A stretch of DNA of 64,000 bases, from NCBI RefSeq assembly GCF_002764115.1, contig NZ_CP017941.1:124001-188000 (forward strand). Reading direction: 5' to 3'. Positions 8,781 through 16,371 of the stretch are shown piece by piece (positions within the stretch are counted from its first letter, which is position 1; each line of letters opens with the position of its first letter). Source of the DNA: Phyllobacterium zundukense (GTDB lineage: Bacteria; Pseudomonadota; Alphaproteobacteria; Rhizobiales; Rhizobiaceae). Made by a program: the position numbers and the translations under genes. The notes beneath the pieces are model-generated. The model did not search any database and was not told the DNA's origin. It worked only from the letters and a program-made list of their open reading frames with translations.

Positions 8781-9035
8781 TTGTTTGGAATATTCCGATC
8801 ACTGAAAATGACGCTTTCCGGCAAGGTCCTGCACCAAATTGATACTGGCCTTCAGGGAGGCAATTGCACCGTATCCCTGCGTTTGAAACAGGAGAAATCG
8901 GGCGAGCATTATGTTGTCCTCGCTGGGATCGCTAGTGGTAACTATCAGTACTATCCAATGGAGCGCCACGAGTTCATGGAGTTTGCGAACAATGTCGCGC
9001 AAATGAAGGCATTATTGCAGGGAACGCCTAGATAA
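8781..9035 (+). CDS. Small unknown protein
   Basis: Eighty-four residues starting at a TTG preceded by GGGGAG (8766-8771, spacing 9). The body has alternating beta-like segments (LSGKVLHQIDTGLQGGNCTV, SGEHYVVLAGIASGNYQYY) and a C-terminal helix (RHEFMEFANNVAQMKALLQG). It lies between the SOS-box operon and the SRAP gene on the SRAP strand. No family is recognised. Confidence 0.5.
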   Translation: MFGIFRSLKMTLSGKVLHQIDTGLQGGNCTVSLRLKQEKSGEHYVVLAGIASGNYQYYPMERHEFMEFANNVAQMKALLQGTPR

Positions 9036-9087
9036 TACGAGGCCTGGCAGGTTGTGTCGGCTGTCCGTTCAATTATCATCTATTCCC

Positions 9088-9759
9088 ATGTGTAACCTCT
9101 ATAACGCCACCACGACCTTTGAAGCGATGCGGCAGTTGTTCCTGCCCATCAACGATTTGACCAATCGCCTAACGCCACAGATGGATGTCTTCCCGGACTA
9201 TCCCGCCCCAATTGGCCGCAAGGACGCGAATGGAGACCGCGAGCTGGCGATAGCCCGATGGGGCATGCCGACACCGCCGCAGTACCTCAAAGGCCAAGTC
9301 GACTACGGCGTGACCAACATCCGCAATCCGAAATCCGCCCATTGGGCGCCTTGGATAGGACCGGCCAATCGCTGCGTTGTTCCTCTGACTAGCTTTGCCG
9401 AATATGGCAAGGTTCCGGATCCGGTGACGAAGAAAAAGCCGCTCTACTGGTTTGCGCTCAACGATGAGAAACCGCTGTTCTGGTTCGCGGGAATTTGGAC
9501 GAGTTGGTACAGTGTGCGGAAGAAAAAGGAGGGCCCGATACAGGCCGATATCTTTGCGTTTCTGACGACATTTTCGAATGCCGTCGTCAAGCCAATCCAC
9601 GAACAGGCCATGCCTGTCATACTGCGCACCGCGGAGGAGATTGACGTTTGGATGAATGCGCCGGCAGAGGAAGCATTAAAGCTGCAAAGACCCCTGCCCG
9701 ATGAAGCGTTGGTTGTGCTTGACAGCGACAACGCAGAAGAACAACCTTTGCTGCTCTGA
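9088..9759 (+). CDS. SRAP-family protein (HMCES/YedK type)
   Basis: SOS response-associated peptidase family, which crosslinks to abasic sites in single-stranded DNA to protect them. The start is fixed by the requirement for cysteine at position 2: ATG at 9088 gives MCNLYN. Other active-site counterparts are visible: N77 or N80 in TNIRNP, E105 in SFAEYG and H171 in KPIHEQAMPVIL, matching the family's Cys-Asn-Glu-His set. Length, 223 residues, is normal. It leads a run of small genes on the same strand (9782 to 10535). The frame is open from 9052 but an earlier start would bury the cysteine. Confidence 0.92.
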   Translation: MCNLYNATTTFEAMRQLFLPINDLTNRLTPQMDVFPDYPAPIGRKDANGDRELAIARWGMPTPPQYLKGQVDYGVTNIRNPKSAHWAPWIGPANRCVVPLTSFAEYGKVPDPVTKKKPLYWFALNDEKPLFWFAGIWTSWYSVRKKKEGPIQADIFAFLTTFSNAVVKPIHEQAMPVILRTAEEIDVWMNAPAEEALKLQRPLPDEALVVLDSDNAEEQPLLL

Positions 9760-9781
9760 ACAGCAAGGCAATCTTTACAAG

Positions 9782-10024
9782 ATGGCCAATCCCGCTCGCC
9801 TCATCGTCGTAGTTGCATTCACTCGTACTGACGGTGGTCGACTTCTGCCGGCATATGATCCGATGCAGTTCAACACCGAGGAAGAAGCCACTCATATGGC
9901 TCGGTACTTAGCCGCAACCTGCGCTGGCGTCTTGGCATGGAGTCGTGATGCTGATCCTGCCACTAGCACCTATGGGCCGCCGACAATCTTGTTTCAATCG
10001 GGCGACGTCCCGGAGTTAGAATGA
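9782..10024 (+). CDS. Conserved small protein of unknown function
   Basis: Eighty residues from the ATG at 9782, just after the SRAP gene. The pattern RLIVVVAFTRTDGGRLLPAY, then FNTEEEATHMARYLAATCAGVLAW and a terminal GPPTILFQSGDVPELE, recalls short proteins often seen in rhizobial genomes, with a beta strand followed by a helix. The stop overlaps the next start (ATGA at 10021), indicating translational coupling. No function is known. Confidence 0.6.
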   Translation: MANPARLIVVVAFTRTDGGRLLPAYDPMQFNTEEEATHMARYLAATCAGVLAWSRDADPATSTYGPPTILFQSGDVPELE

Positions 10025-10290
10025 CAATGGAATTGTTCGAGGAAATGCAGATCGAACTCAGAGCCACGCAATATTGGATGAAGTATTTATTTCTGGCGAT
10101 GGCGACTGGCGAGAAAATAACGTCCAATGACATTGATGAGTTGCTGCTTGACCTGAAGAACCGTTCGGCTTTTGACGGCGACACCGACCTATCACCGGCC
10201 GAATGGGATGAGCGCCATCTGGAGTATTTTCCCATTTATGAGCGTATTGGCTTGGCCATTGCTCGATCAATGAGGGAGATTGGAAAATGA
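10021..10290 (+). CDS. Small helical protein of unknown function
   Basis: Eighty-nine residues, mainly helical and acidic (MELFEEMQIELRATQYWMKY, EKITSNDIDELLLDLKN). It overlaps both neighbours by ATGA junctions (10021 and 10287), so the three genes 9782-10535 are translated as a coupled set. No family is recognised. Confidence 0.6.
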   Translation: MTMELFEEMQIELRATQYWMKYLFLAMATGEKITSNDIDELLLDLKNRSAFDGDTDLSPAEWDERHLEYFPIYERIGLAIARSMREIGK

Positions 10291-10535
10291 GTAAACGGCA
10301 GATATTCCCCCCAATACGGAACAACCGCGATCTGAGACGGCGTGGCGACTGCCGGTTGGCAATCGAAGATCGAATGCTTGAACTGTTGGGAGATGCCATT
10401 GAGGCGGGATGGACGAAGGAAGAGGTTCTGGCAGCAATGATCGAGGTTGCGGATGACACCGCCCTGGCGATGCATCAAAATGTGCTGCTATCCGTGGAAA
10501 CGGAACTGAGGAAATTGAAGAAAAAAGGTAACTGA
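10287..10535 (+). CDS. Small helical protein of unknown function
   Basis: Eighty-two residues. A basic start (SKRQIFPPIRNNRDLRRRGD) precedes helices (AIEDRMLELLGDAIEAGWTK, EEVLAAMIEVADDTALAMHQ). Last member of the ATGA-coupled trio. A weak inverted repeat (GACGG...CCGTC) follows at 10532-10549. Confidence 0.6.
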   Translation: MSKRQIFPPIRNNRDLRRRGDCRLAIEDRMLELLGDAIEAGWTKEEVLAAMIEVADDTALAMHQNVLLSVETELRKLKKKGN

Positions 10536-10607
10536 CGGCCTCACACCGTCCTCCCGAGGGCCAGGACTAACACAATGGGTTGAAATAACTTCAGGTTAGG
10601 AGGGAGA

Positions 10608-10790
10608 ATGGGCGACAGTCAGACAATGAAGGAGCTTAGGATAGAGCTGTCGAATTTGCGAGATGATCTTGCCGCGATCGAAAGCAGTCAGATCTTCTTC
10701 ATAAATGCGCTTGGCAATCAAACGGGGGTTAATGGCCTTAGACGGAGGATCGCCGAGATAGAAGCCATTCTTGAGCGCAATGACAAATGA
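10608..10790 (+). CDS. Small coiled-coil protein
   Basis: Sixty residues, almost entirely helical with heptad spacing (MKELRIELSNLRDDLAAIES ... GLRRRIAEIEAILERND). GGAGGGAGA precedes the ATG by 3-8 bases. It overlaps the next start by ATGA at 10787. Unknown role. Confidence 0.55.
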   Translation: MGDSQTMKELRIELSNLRDDLAAIESSQIFFINALGNQTGVNGLRRRIAEIEAILERNDK

Positions 10791-10972
10791 GCGACGAACC
10801 ATGTCCTCTGCCACCGCGAGCCTATCCGGAACATATGGAAAAGGCTCCAGCCGGGCTATTTGAGCACTACTGTATGCATCTCGGCTGCAAGTCGTGGGGA
10901 GCATTCGGCTTTGAAAAGCGCTATGGTCAGGAATGGTACTGCAGCGAGCACAAAAGCGACGGAGAGAGTTGA
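10787..10972 (+). CDS. Small zinc-binding protein of unknown function
   Basis: Sixty-one residues with the conserved-looking pattern FEHYCMHLGCKSWGAFGFEK followed by GQEWYCSEHK, giving CxxxxC...CxxH as a likely metal site. Such short Cys/His proteins recur in Rhizobiales. It is coupled to the coiled-coil gene upstream by an ATGA overlap. Confidence 0.6.
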   Translation: MSDEPCPLPPRAYPEHMEKAPAGLFEHYCMHLGCKSWGAFGFEKRYGQEWYCSEHKSDGES

Positions 10973-10983
10973 TTCACTGCTCT

Positions 10984-11151
10984 CTATTCTTTGGGCTTCT
11001 CTCTCTTGGCCAGCCGCTTTAGCAGATCGTCTGAAATTGCGTCCTTACCTATCGGCTTATAGCGACTGCGCAGCGCATCCCTGTATGCTGGTCGGTTCAG
11101 TTGCTCCCTGACCACCTTCACGGTTTCTGGATTCTCGTCTTTGTCGTCCAT
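10984..11151 (-). CDS. Possible small charged protein
   Basis: Fifty-five residues from ATG 11151 (MDDKDENPETVKVVREQLNR...), strongly charged with helical propensity and ending KRLAKREKPKE. It converges with 10787-10972. The frame extends further upstream but that part looks non-coding. Support is only composition and position. Confidence 0.4.
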   Translation of the reverse strand: MDDKDENPETVKVVREQLNRPAYRDALRSRYKPIGKDAISDDLLKRLAKREKPKE

Positions 11152-11360
11152 GCCTGGTCGCCCTTCGAGGCCAAAACAACCACCAGCGGCAAAGGTTCCG
11201 CGGCAGCGGATGGCAAGCACCCGAATTTGTTCGGTAAATGGGAATTGATTGACTCATAGTGTCTACTGGCGGACAATCAAACGGTCGTCAGGCAGCTTTT
11301 GGCCGCTGACGCTTGAGAGATGGAACGTGCTCCCGCCTTAACGCTAAAGGGGAGAACACC

Positions 11361-11612
11361 ATGCTTCACTTACTCAGCCAGTATTCCTATTCACCCGAAG
11401 ATTGGGGACTGATGCAGCGCGCCCACGCCAAGGCGTCGCTGACGCTTGATTGTTGTCCGCACTCCCACGAACACGCAAACCGTCTCGCGCGAACGGTGAT
11501 GAAGCTTTTTGACCAGGGTTTACGTGATGAACTGCTCATCGCTAAAGCGGTAGAGAAGGAATTGACTGTGACCAGCATCGCGAGCGAGCGCGAACACAGC
11601 ATCGCTTCATGA
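11361..11612 (+). CDS. Small unknown protein
   Basis: Eighty-three residues from ATG 11361, placed by GGGGAG eight bases upstream. The sequence reads YSPEDWGLMQRAHAKASLTL ... HANRLARTVMKLFDQGLRDE, largely helical; such proteins are found in Rhizobiales with no known role. A zinc-ribbon gene follows after 10 bases. Confidence 0.6.
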   Translation: MLHLLSQYSYSPEDWGLMQRAHAKASLTLDCCPHSHEHANRLARTVMKLFDQGLRDELLIAKAVEKELTVTSIASEREHSIAS

Positions 11613-11622
11613 GGTCAACGGA

Positions 11623-11835
11623 ATGGAACGCCTGGATCACAAGTTGGATTGCAAAGCCTGCGGGACCATTTACCTTGATATCCCGGACGACGTGACCCTC
11701 AGTACGCCAATCCATTGCAGTTCGTGCGGTACCTATCTGGGTACATGGCGCGAACTCGAGCGTGATTTCAACAGTCAGGGCGGGCAGAATGGCATCTTTG
11801 ACATGCATGATGGCCAGATCATTAGAAAAGAGTGA
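11623..11835 (+). CDS. Small zinc-ribbon protein
   Basis: Seventy residues with two CxxC knuckles (DCKACGTIYLDIP and IHCSSCGTYLGTW) about 22 residues apart, a classic zinc ribbon. Downstream partner of 11361-11612, separated by 10 bases. Probably binds zinc and a protein or nucleic acid partner; no assigned function. Confidence 0.65.
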   Translation: MERLDHKLDCKACGTIYLDIPDDVTLSTPIHCSSCGTYLGTWRELERDFNSQGGQNGIFDMHDGQIIRKE

Positions 11836-11974
11836 TCACCTAGCTGCGCCCTGCCCCATGACCCGCCAGTAGGCTCCCCTTGCGGACACAGTATACTTAC
11901 GCAAAGCGACTGTGGAACCAATACCCGCTGTTTCCAGTTCTGATGACCAGAAGGGCAAACAGAGGGAGATAACC

Positions 11975-12265
11975 ATGAAACGTATTCTGATCGCATTTGC
12001 AGCCCTGACATTCGCCGCCTCAGGCAGCGTTTTTGCGCAAGACGCAGTCATCATTGAAGTTCCCCAGCCGGCACGGGATTATGTAATCGCTCACCCCTCG
12101 GACCCCGTAGTGATTGAAGGTGACGTGGCGATTGGGACGGTCGTGCCCGACACTGTCGAGCTGGTACCGATCCCAGATAGCCCGGATTACGCCTATGTCT
12201 ATGTTGACAAGCAACCGGTTATCGTGACGAAGAAGGACCGCAAGGTAGTATATCTGGCGCAATGA
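11975..12265 (+). CDS. DUF1236-like secreted protein
   Basis: Ninety-six residues with a clear signal peptide (MKRILIAFAALTFAASGSVFA, cleaved after AxA). The mature part carries repeating valine-proline strands (VPQPARDYVIAHPSDPVVIE, VVPDTVELVPIPDSPDYAYV), the pattern of DUF1236, a periplasmic family of unknown function in Rhizobiales. GAGGGAGA lies upstream of the ATG. A strong 13-bp hairpin follows at 12276-12311. Confidence 0.75.
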   Translation: MKRILIAFAALTFAASGSVFAQDAVIIEVPQPARDYVIAHPSDPVVIEGDVAIGTVVPDTVELVPIPDSPDYAYVYVDKQPVIVTKKDRKVVYLAQ

Positions 12266-12275
12266 CACCGTGACA

Positions 12276-12311
12276 GGATTGTGCCCGCCATCGCTGCTGC
12301 GGGCACAATCC
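12276..12311 (+). terminator. Hairpin terminator after the DUF1236 gene
   Basis: GGATTGTGCCCGC (12276-12288) pairs perfectly with GCGGGCACAATCC (12299-12311) around a 10-base loop, 11 bases after the stop codon. There is no strong T tract, so it may act as a barrier or RNA-stabilising hairpin instead. Confidence 0.55.
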
Positions 12312-12369
12312 ATGGTAGCTCTAAGGGATGAATGCCGGAACCGGCCTCCTCTGATACCGTTTCCGGGCT

Positions 12370-12681
12370 ATGTATGAAGATTACAGGTCTTTCCCAATTG
12401 TCTCGGTCCTGCAACACGGCACGACGGTGCACATCAACTCCGCATACGATGCTGCGCAATACATTTTGGAGCAATGGCCCGACGAGGTAGCGGGCCCAAA
12501 ACTCTACATTTGCAAGGCAATCCTCCTGAAGTGCCTGGCAGGCGAGTGCTCGGCCGCCGTTGCCCGCGTGGCATTCGTCGAGGCGGCGCGAGAGGCTGGC
12601 ATCTTTATGGAAACTATGCCACGGCCGGAAGCAACCGGTAAAACCCAGCGCTGGTACAAGAGCAAGCCGAGGCGAAGCTAG
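12370..12681 (+). CDS. DUF982 family protein
   Basis: A 103-residue protein with the DUF982 pattern: GTTVHINSAYDAAQYILEQW, PDEVAGPKLYICKAILLKCL, then a helix (AAVARVAFVEAAREAGIFME). The family is almost confined to Rhizobiales and has no known function. No clear ribosome site precedes the ATG. It is the last chromosomal-looking gene before the phage lysis cassette. Confidence 0.75.
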   Translation: MYEDYRSFPIVSVLQHGTTVHINSAYDAAQYILEQWPDEVAGPKLYICKAILLKCLAGECSAAVARVAFVEAAREAGIFMETMPRPEATGKTQRWYKSKPRRS

Positions 12682-12895
12682 CCGCGGCGCCCGTGTCCGC
12701 AACTGTACACACCGGGAACGTTTGTCATGGGTGCAAGTTTTAATCGCGTTGGAGTGCCCCTTCAACAGAGGCCTGGCCGACCAACCCCGTCAAATCGTCA
12801 GGCCTCACTTGCACCTCTATTCTAACGGCGGATTTATTGTTAACTATTCGAAATCGGCGTATATCTTTGATGTGCTGCGCCCCCTTAAACAGCAT

Positions 12896-12949
12896 GGCTC
12901 GGCGTCGAGTGCGAAGATCCCCCGTCTAGCTCCGCCGAGCCTTTTTTTT
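12896..12949 (+). terminator. Long-loop terminator-like hairpin (outlying array member)
   Basis: GGCTCGGCG (12896-12904) pairs perfectly with CGCCGAGCC (12933-12941) across 28 bases, followed by eight T residues. The stem matches hairpins of the array at 14.9-16.8 kb, on the other side of the lysis cassette. Confidence 0.65.
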
Positions 12950-12984
12950 GCGGCGCGGAACAAGCCATAAAGTTTAGGGTTTCT

Positions 12985-13083
12985 ATGGCTGCCGGTAACC
13001 AGGCCGGCTGTACCCGTTGGCAGTTTCACGGCTGCACCGGGCTCACCAAATTGGCGGTGGGTGCTTAACCCACCGTCTTTTTT
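12985..13083 (+). ncRNA. Putative structured RNA with terminator, copy A
   Basis: About 99 bases that are roughly 80% identical to 15630-15727. Shared blocks include GGCTGCCG, CCGTTGGCAGTTTCACGGC and CGGGCTCACCAA, and both copies end in a GGTGGGT...hairpin with a run of T. The conserved length, the conserved inner blocks and the matching terminators suggest a small RNA or the end of a leader. No coding potential is conserved. Whether it is transcribed is unknown. Confidence 0.45.
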
Positions 13084-13125
13084 CTGAAAGACAAATCAGC
13101 TTGGTCTGACGAACGGGTTTGCTGT

Positions 13126-13470
13126 TTACGCCCGCGGTCTTGCACTCCCTTTGGCCTGGTTCTCCAAAATGCGATCCACTCTGCCTGATAGCCCGTCGAC
13201 GGATTGACGAACGGCCGAAATAGCGTCCATCACTTGGTCCATCAGTTCTCGATTGCCAGCCTTTGACACATATTCCTGCGCGACGTGAAGGCGGTGCTCC
13301 TGAAGTTGAGCCGACACAAGGTCTGCTTTGAGCGATGCTGAGTTGGCGGTATCCATCGCTTCCTTCTTGGCCTTGTCCACTTTGTTCTCCACTCGTCGCG
13401 ATACGCCGGCAATGGTGCCGAACAACATGATGAAGAAGCCGATTGCGGCCATAAGTTCGGGTCCGGTCAT
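13126..13470 (-). CDS. Phage lysis-cassette membrane/coiled-coil protein
   Basis: A 114-residue protein with one N-terminal membrane segment (ELMAAIGFFIMLFGTIAGVS) and a long helical, probably coiled-coil body (RRVENKVDKAKKEAMDTANS ... AISAVRQSVDGLSGRVDRIL). Single-span proteins of this kind are often the last gene of phage lysis modules and can be holin-like or antiholin-like. Its ATG at 13470 lies in an ATGA context that would overlap the o-spanin stop if that gene kept its frame. Function inferred from position. Confidence 0.55.
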   Translation of the reverse strand: MTGPELMAAIGFFIMLFGTIAGVSRRVENKVDKAKKEAMDTANSASLKADLVSAQLQEHRLHVAQEYVSKAGNRELMDQVMDAISAVRQSVDGLSGRVDRILENQAKGSARPRA

Positions 13471-13753
13471 TTCGTGTTCCCATAAGTCGCGCGTCACGGT
13501 CAGCATAGAAGCCAACCAGCGCCTTCTTACCGGCGCCGCACTCGACGAGCGCAATGCGGTCCTGAATCCACAGGTCTTCCGCCCTACCCTTGGTGGCATC
13601 GACTGGCTCGGCGAAGGGCTCCGTCAGTTTGCCGTCCGCCTGTGCAAGTTGCGGTTTGGGTGCCGGCGCCACATCACCTGACCTGATTGACGCGCAGCCT
13701 GGCAGTAGCGTTAAGGCAATCATCACTAGCAGTAGGGTCTCTACTCGCTTCAT
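13467..13753 (-). pseudogene. Rz1-like outer-membrane spanin, probably frameshifted
   Basis: Begins with a lipoprotein signal (MKRVETLLLVMIALTLLPGC) and a proline-rich part (VAPAPKPQLAQADGKLTEPF), as in Rz1 o-spanins, and starts inside the Rz-like gene in another frame, the classic Rz/Rz1 overlap. After RDARLMGTR the frame runs on for about 140 arginine- and serine-rich residues through the next gene. One extra G in the GGG near 13479 would instead end the protein at the TGA of an ATGA overlap (13467-13470), like the neighbouring junctions. A one-base deletion or sequencing error is therefore likely. Confidence 0.6.
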
Positions 13754-14048
13754 CTTTTAGTTTCCTGTGTAGTTCTTGGAGTGCGGTCGACTGGGCGTCG
13801 ATCGTCGCAATGACCACGGCTTCACGCGCCTTAGCGTCTGCGTTTGCGTTGGCTTGGCGCGTGCCTTCAGCCAGTGCGGCCGCCGCGTAGTTGGCGACGA
13901 GGGTGGAGTATTTCGCAGTCCACGTGGCTTCGGTGTGCTTGCCACCAAGGTGGTACGTGTAGCCGAATGCGCCAACCACAAGAGCAGCGGCGGGCCCGTA
14001 GGCAATGAGCGTGCCGTAGCCGCCAGTTAGGGTATCTAGAAACTTCAT
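13674..14048 (-). CDS. Rz-like inner-membrane spanin
   Basis: A 124-residue protein with an N-terminal membrane anchor (IAYGPAAALVVGAFGYTYHL) and a periplasmic alanine-rich helical domain (ATWTAKYSTLVANYAAAALA ... LQELHRKLKDEAS), the layout of i-spanins, which join with an outer-membrane partner to disrupt the outer membrane at lysis. It overlaps the holin-like gene by ATGA at 14045 and contains the start of the Rz1-like gene in another frame. No spanin motif beyond this layout is visible. Confidence 0.65.
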   Translation of the reverse strand: MKFLDTLTGGYGTLIAYGPAAALVVGAFGYTYHLGGKHTEATWTAKYSTLVANYAAAALAEGTRQANANADAKAREAVVIATIDAQSTALQELHRKLKDEASRDPTASDDCLNATARLRVNQVR

Positions 14049-14320
14049 TGCCCCTCGCCTTCTGGAGGTTCTTGTGGCGCATAGGCGACCGAGGATGGCG
14101 TTAGCGCGCCCATCAGGAGTTGCAAGTCGCGATGCCCAATGCCCATGTATCCGGCACCAAGGACGGCCACCATTGCGAAGCCGCCAAGCGCAACGAACGC
14201 CGCTTGCGCCCAAAAGATAGATGCGTAGATTGCTCCCCACGCCAAAGCGCAGTTTGCGATTACCATCCACTTTGAGAACGTGCGGCTTGCCTTGGGCGGC
14301 AGTTCACCGCGGACAGCCAT
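14045..14320 (-). CDS. Holin-like phage membrane protein
   Basis: Ninety-one residues with two hydrophobic segments (MVIANCALAWGAIYASIFWA and FVALGGFAMVAVLGAGYMG) between charged ends, fitting a class II holin. It overlaps the amidase stop (TGATG at 14319-14322) and the Rz-like start (ATGA), so lysis genes are coupled. Holin identity is inferred from size, topology and context. Confidence 0.6.
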   Translation of the reverse strand: MAVRGELPPKASRTFSKWMVIANCALAWGAIYASIFWAQAAFVALGGFAMVAVLGAGYMGIGHRDLQLLMGALTPSSVAYAPQEPPEGEGQ

Positions 14321-14733
14321 CACACCAAATTTCCGATCGGATCCTTGCGAACGTCGAATGACGGGCAGGCCTTCGCTGCATACTGGTTGTGGCCCGATAC
14401 CTTCTTCAGTCCGTACTTCGCGATTGCCTGCCGCGTTAGCGCAAGCATCGCCTTCTTCTGGGCGTCGGTGCGGGTGTCTTTCGGGTTCATCTTGGCATCG
14501 CAGCCGCCGACATAAACATAACCGATCGTGCCTGTGTTGTGGCCCGACGTATGGGCGCCTACCGTTGCTTCTGGCCTGCCGTCCTCGACAGTGCCGTCAA
14601 GGTGCACGACCTTGTGGTAGCCGATGTCTGACCAGCCTCGTTCTTTGTGCCACTGACGGATGGTGGCGACTGACACCTCCCTGCCTTCGGGCGTGGCTGT
14701 GCAATGCCAAATCAATTCTTTGATTGGACGCAT
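14320..14733 (-). CDS. N-acetylmuramoyl-L-alanine amidase (phage endolysin)
   Basis: A 137-residue T7-lysozyme-type amidase that cuts the bond between muramic acid and L-alanine in peptidoglycan. Zinc ligands are visible as H10 (LIWHCTATPEG), H115 (KVSGHNQYAA) and C123 (KACPSFD); the tyrosine in DIGYH (Y39) and K121 fit the catalytic pair. First gene of a coupled minus-strand lysis cassette (amidase, holin-like, Rz-like, Rz1-like, membrane protein). No capsid, tail or integrase genes are present in the window. Confidence 0.88.
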   Translation of the reverse strand: MRPIKELIWHCTATPEGREVSVATIRQWHKERGWSDIGYHKVVHLDGTVEDGRPEATVGAHTSGHNTGTIGYVYVGGCDAKMNPKDTRTDAQKKAMLALTRQAIAKYGLKKVSGHNQYAAKACPSFDVRKDPIGNLV

Positions 14734-15056
14734 GGTGTTTCCTTGTGATGGTAATTTAGCGCCGCACGAAGCGCAGCAGCATCATTCGTGCCGTCAGTTC
14801 GAAGGCGTGCCAAAGCGCGGCCTCGAGGAAATTGTGCATTGCACAAACCTTGATTTTTTAAGTATCGTGGAAGGACTGATCCCCCGGTCAGCGAAGGCCC
14901 GATTTACCGGTATTTTGCGTTCTGGTAGATCGGGCCTTAATTATTCCGATGATGCCGGAACTTTAATCCATCAGTGCGCGTTGTATTTCCGCTGATTATT
15001 TCCGTCATCAGCCGAAGCGTGGCCGTTTGGGCAAGTAGATTAGACCAGGCTTCATG

Positions 15057-15098
15057 AGGCTTGGCCCGTTGTTCTCAACGCGGGCCAAGCCTTTCTTA
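15057..15098 (+). terminator. Strong terminator-like hairpin within the array
   Basis: AGGCTTGGCCCG pairs perfectly with CGGGCCAAGCCT across only 12 bases and is followed by TTTCTT. It is the array member most like a conventional rho-independent terminator. Confidence 0.6.
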
Positions 15099-15629
15099 AT
15101 CGCTTATCGGGTAAAACTTGAACCGCTGACTCTTCGGAGCAGTCGAGGCTTGGTTGAAACAATCGTCTGGTAGCGAGTGACGACCAAGCCTCGTTCAGTG
15201 CCTTTGGTCATAGCTCGATTTAACAACGCAAGATTTATTGCTATCCCTCAGAAATCATTTCATATTTTTACCATGCCGCAACGGCATAGGCTCGGCGTGT
15301 GCCCACACCAAACCAACTCCGCCGAGCCTTTCAGGAGGCCTTCGTGCGCGGTATTTTGATTTAAATTCCCGTAAATTGAGAGTAAAATGGACCGCTGGCA
15401 CCCCCCTGCCAGCAGAGGCTTGGCTGAAAGGTATTCTTCCACAAACGCAATGAGGCCAAGCCTCACTTTTCTGGAACCAACACTCCCGAAACGCGTTTTG
15501 CTATTGCCGAGACCAGCGTTGGACAAGCCTCCAAAAAACAGTCTCGACAGGGGCTCAGTATCGTCAACGATCAAACCTTGCAGTCTGGGCCCCACTTCTG
15601 GAACAAATCGACAAAAATGAAGTTCCTAG

Positions 15630-15727
15630 GCTGCCGATATCCAGGTCGGCTGAACCCCGTTGGCAGTTTCACGGCGCCGCCGGGCTCACCAACTGACGGT
15701 GGGTTTCTCAGCTCACCGTCTTTTTTT
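15630..15727 (+). ncRNA. Putative structured RNA with terminator, copy B
   Basis: Second copy of the element at 12985-13083. It keeps GGCTGCCG, CCGTTGGCAGTTTCACGGC and CCGGGCTCACCAA and ends in a hairpin (GACGGTGGG...CTCACCGTC) with seven T residues. It lies inside the hairpin array, while copy A lies beyond the lysis genes. Confidence 0.45.
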
Positions 15728-16147
15728 GCGGACGTTTTGACGGCCCTCTGCATCGTCTAGCTAGTTTAATCTAGACCCGGAACATGTGTTGGCTGCAGGC
15801 ATTGGAAACAATGTCGGGAGCCCACAACTCTCCGGCCGAGGCTCGGTGTAACTTACTGGTTTGCCATGCCTTGCGCCGAGCCTCACGAGTCATGGCATCG
15901 GAACCAAATGCCGGATGTTGACGTATGAGCTTTGCTGACATTCGGTCAGCCGGGGCCTGGCGCCCTATATAATGCCCACAGACGCCGGCCCCCACTTGGT
16001 ACGGTTTCGGAACCAAACGCTATTCAATTGAGTTTGCCAATTCGAGATAGCATGGGCTATTTGCAGAAACTATCTCGATCGAGGCACAGTATCGTCCATG
16101 AGAATGGCATCCTGTGCCTCACTTTTTGACCGGCATCGGGAGCGAAG

Positions 16148-16237
16148 ATGGAAAAGGCTATGGGTTTTGCACTCTCGATATTTCTCGTCTTTTCGATGCT
16201 TTACCTAGCGGTGCGTTTGGTGGATTGGGCATTTTAG
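16148..16237 (+). CDS. Candidate 29-residue membrane peptide
   Basis: The ATG at 16148 follows GGGAG (16138-16142) at a spacing of five bases. The product (start MEKAMGFALSIFLVF, end LAVRLVDWAF) is a single hydrophobic helix with charged residues at both ends, like KdpF-type or type I toxin peptides. It lies within the hairpin array. Only the ribosome site and the amphipathic make-up support it. Confidence 0.35.
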   Translation: MEKAMGFALSIFLVFSMLYLAVRLVDWAF

Positions 16238-16371
16238 TTTCAAGAGTTGGCTTTCGAGCAGATTTCAACTATTCACTAAACTGCCTTCGGGCTGATGGCA
16301 GGGTCTGCATAACCTGTTGCGTGGCAGGAGACCCGGACCCCGTCATAAAATGACGTAGGCGCAAAGCAATC

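Noticed and set aside
13043-13466. Long C-terminal extension of the Rz1-like protein
   Set aside because: The tail reads through another gene in the wrong frame and is Arg/Ser-rich; a one-base lesion explains it better.
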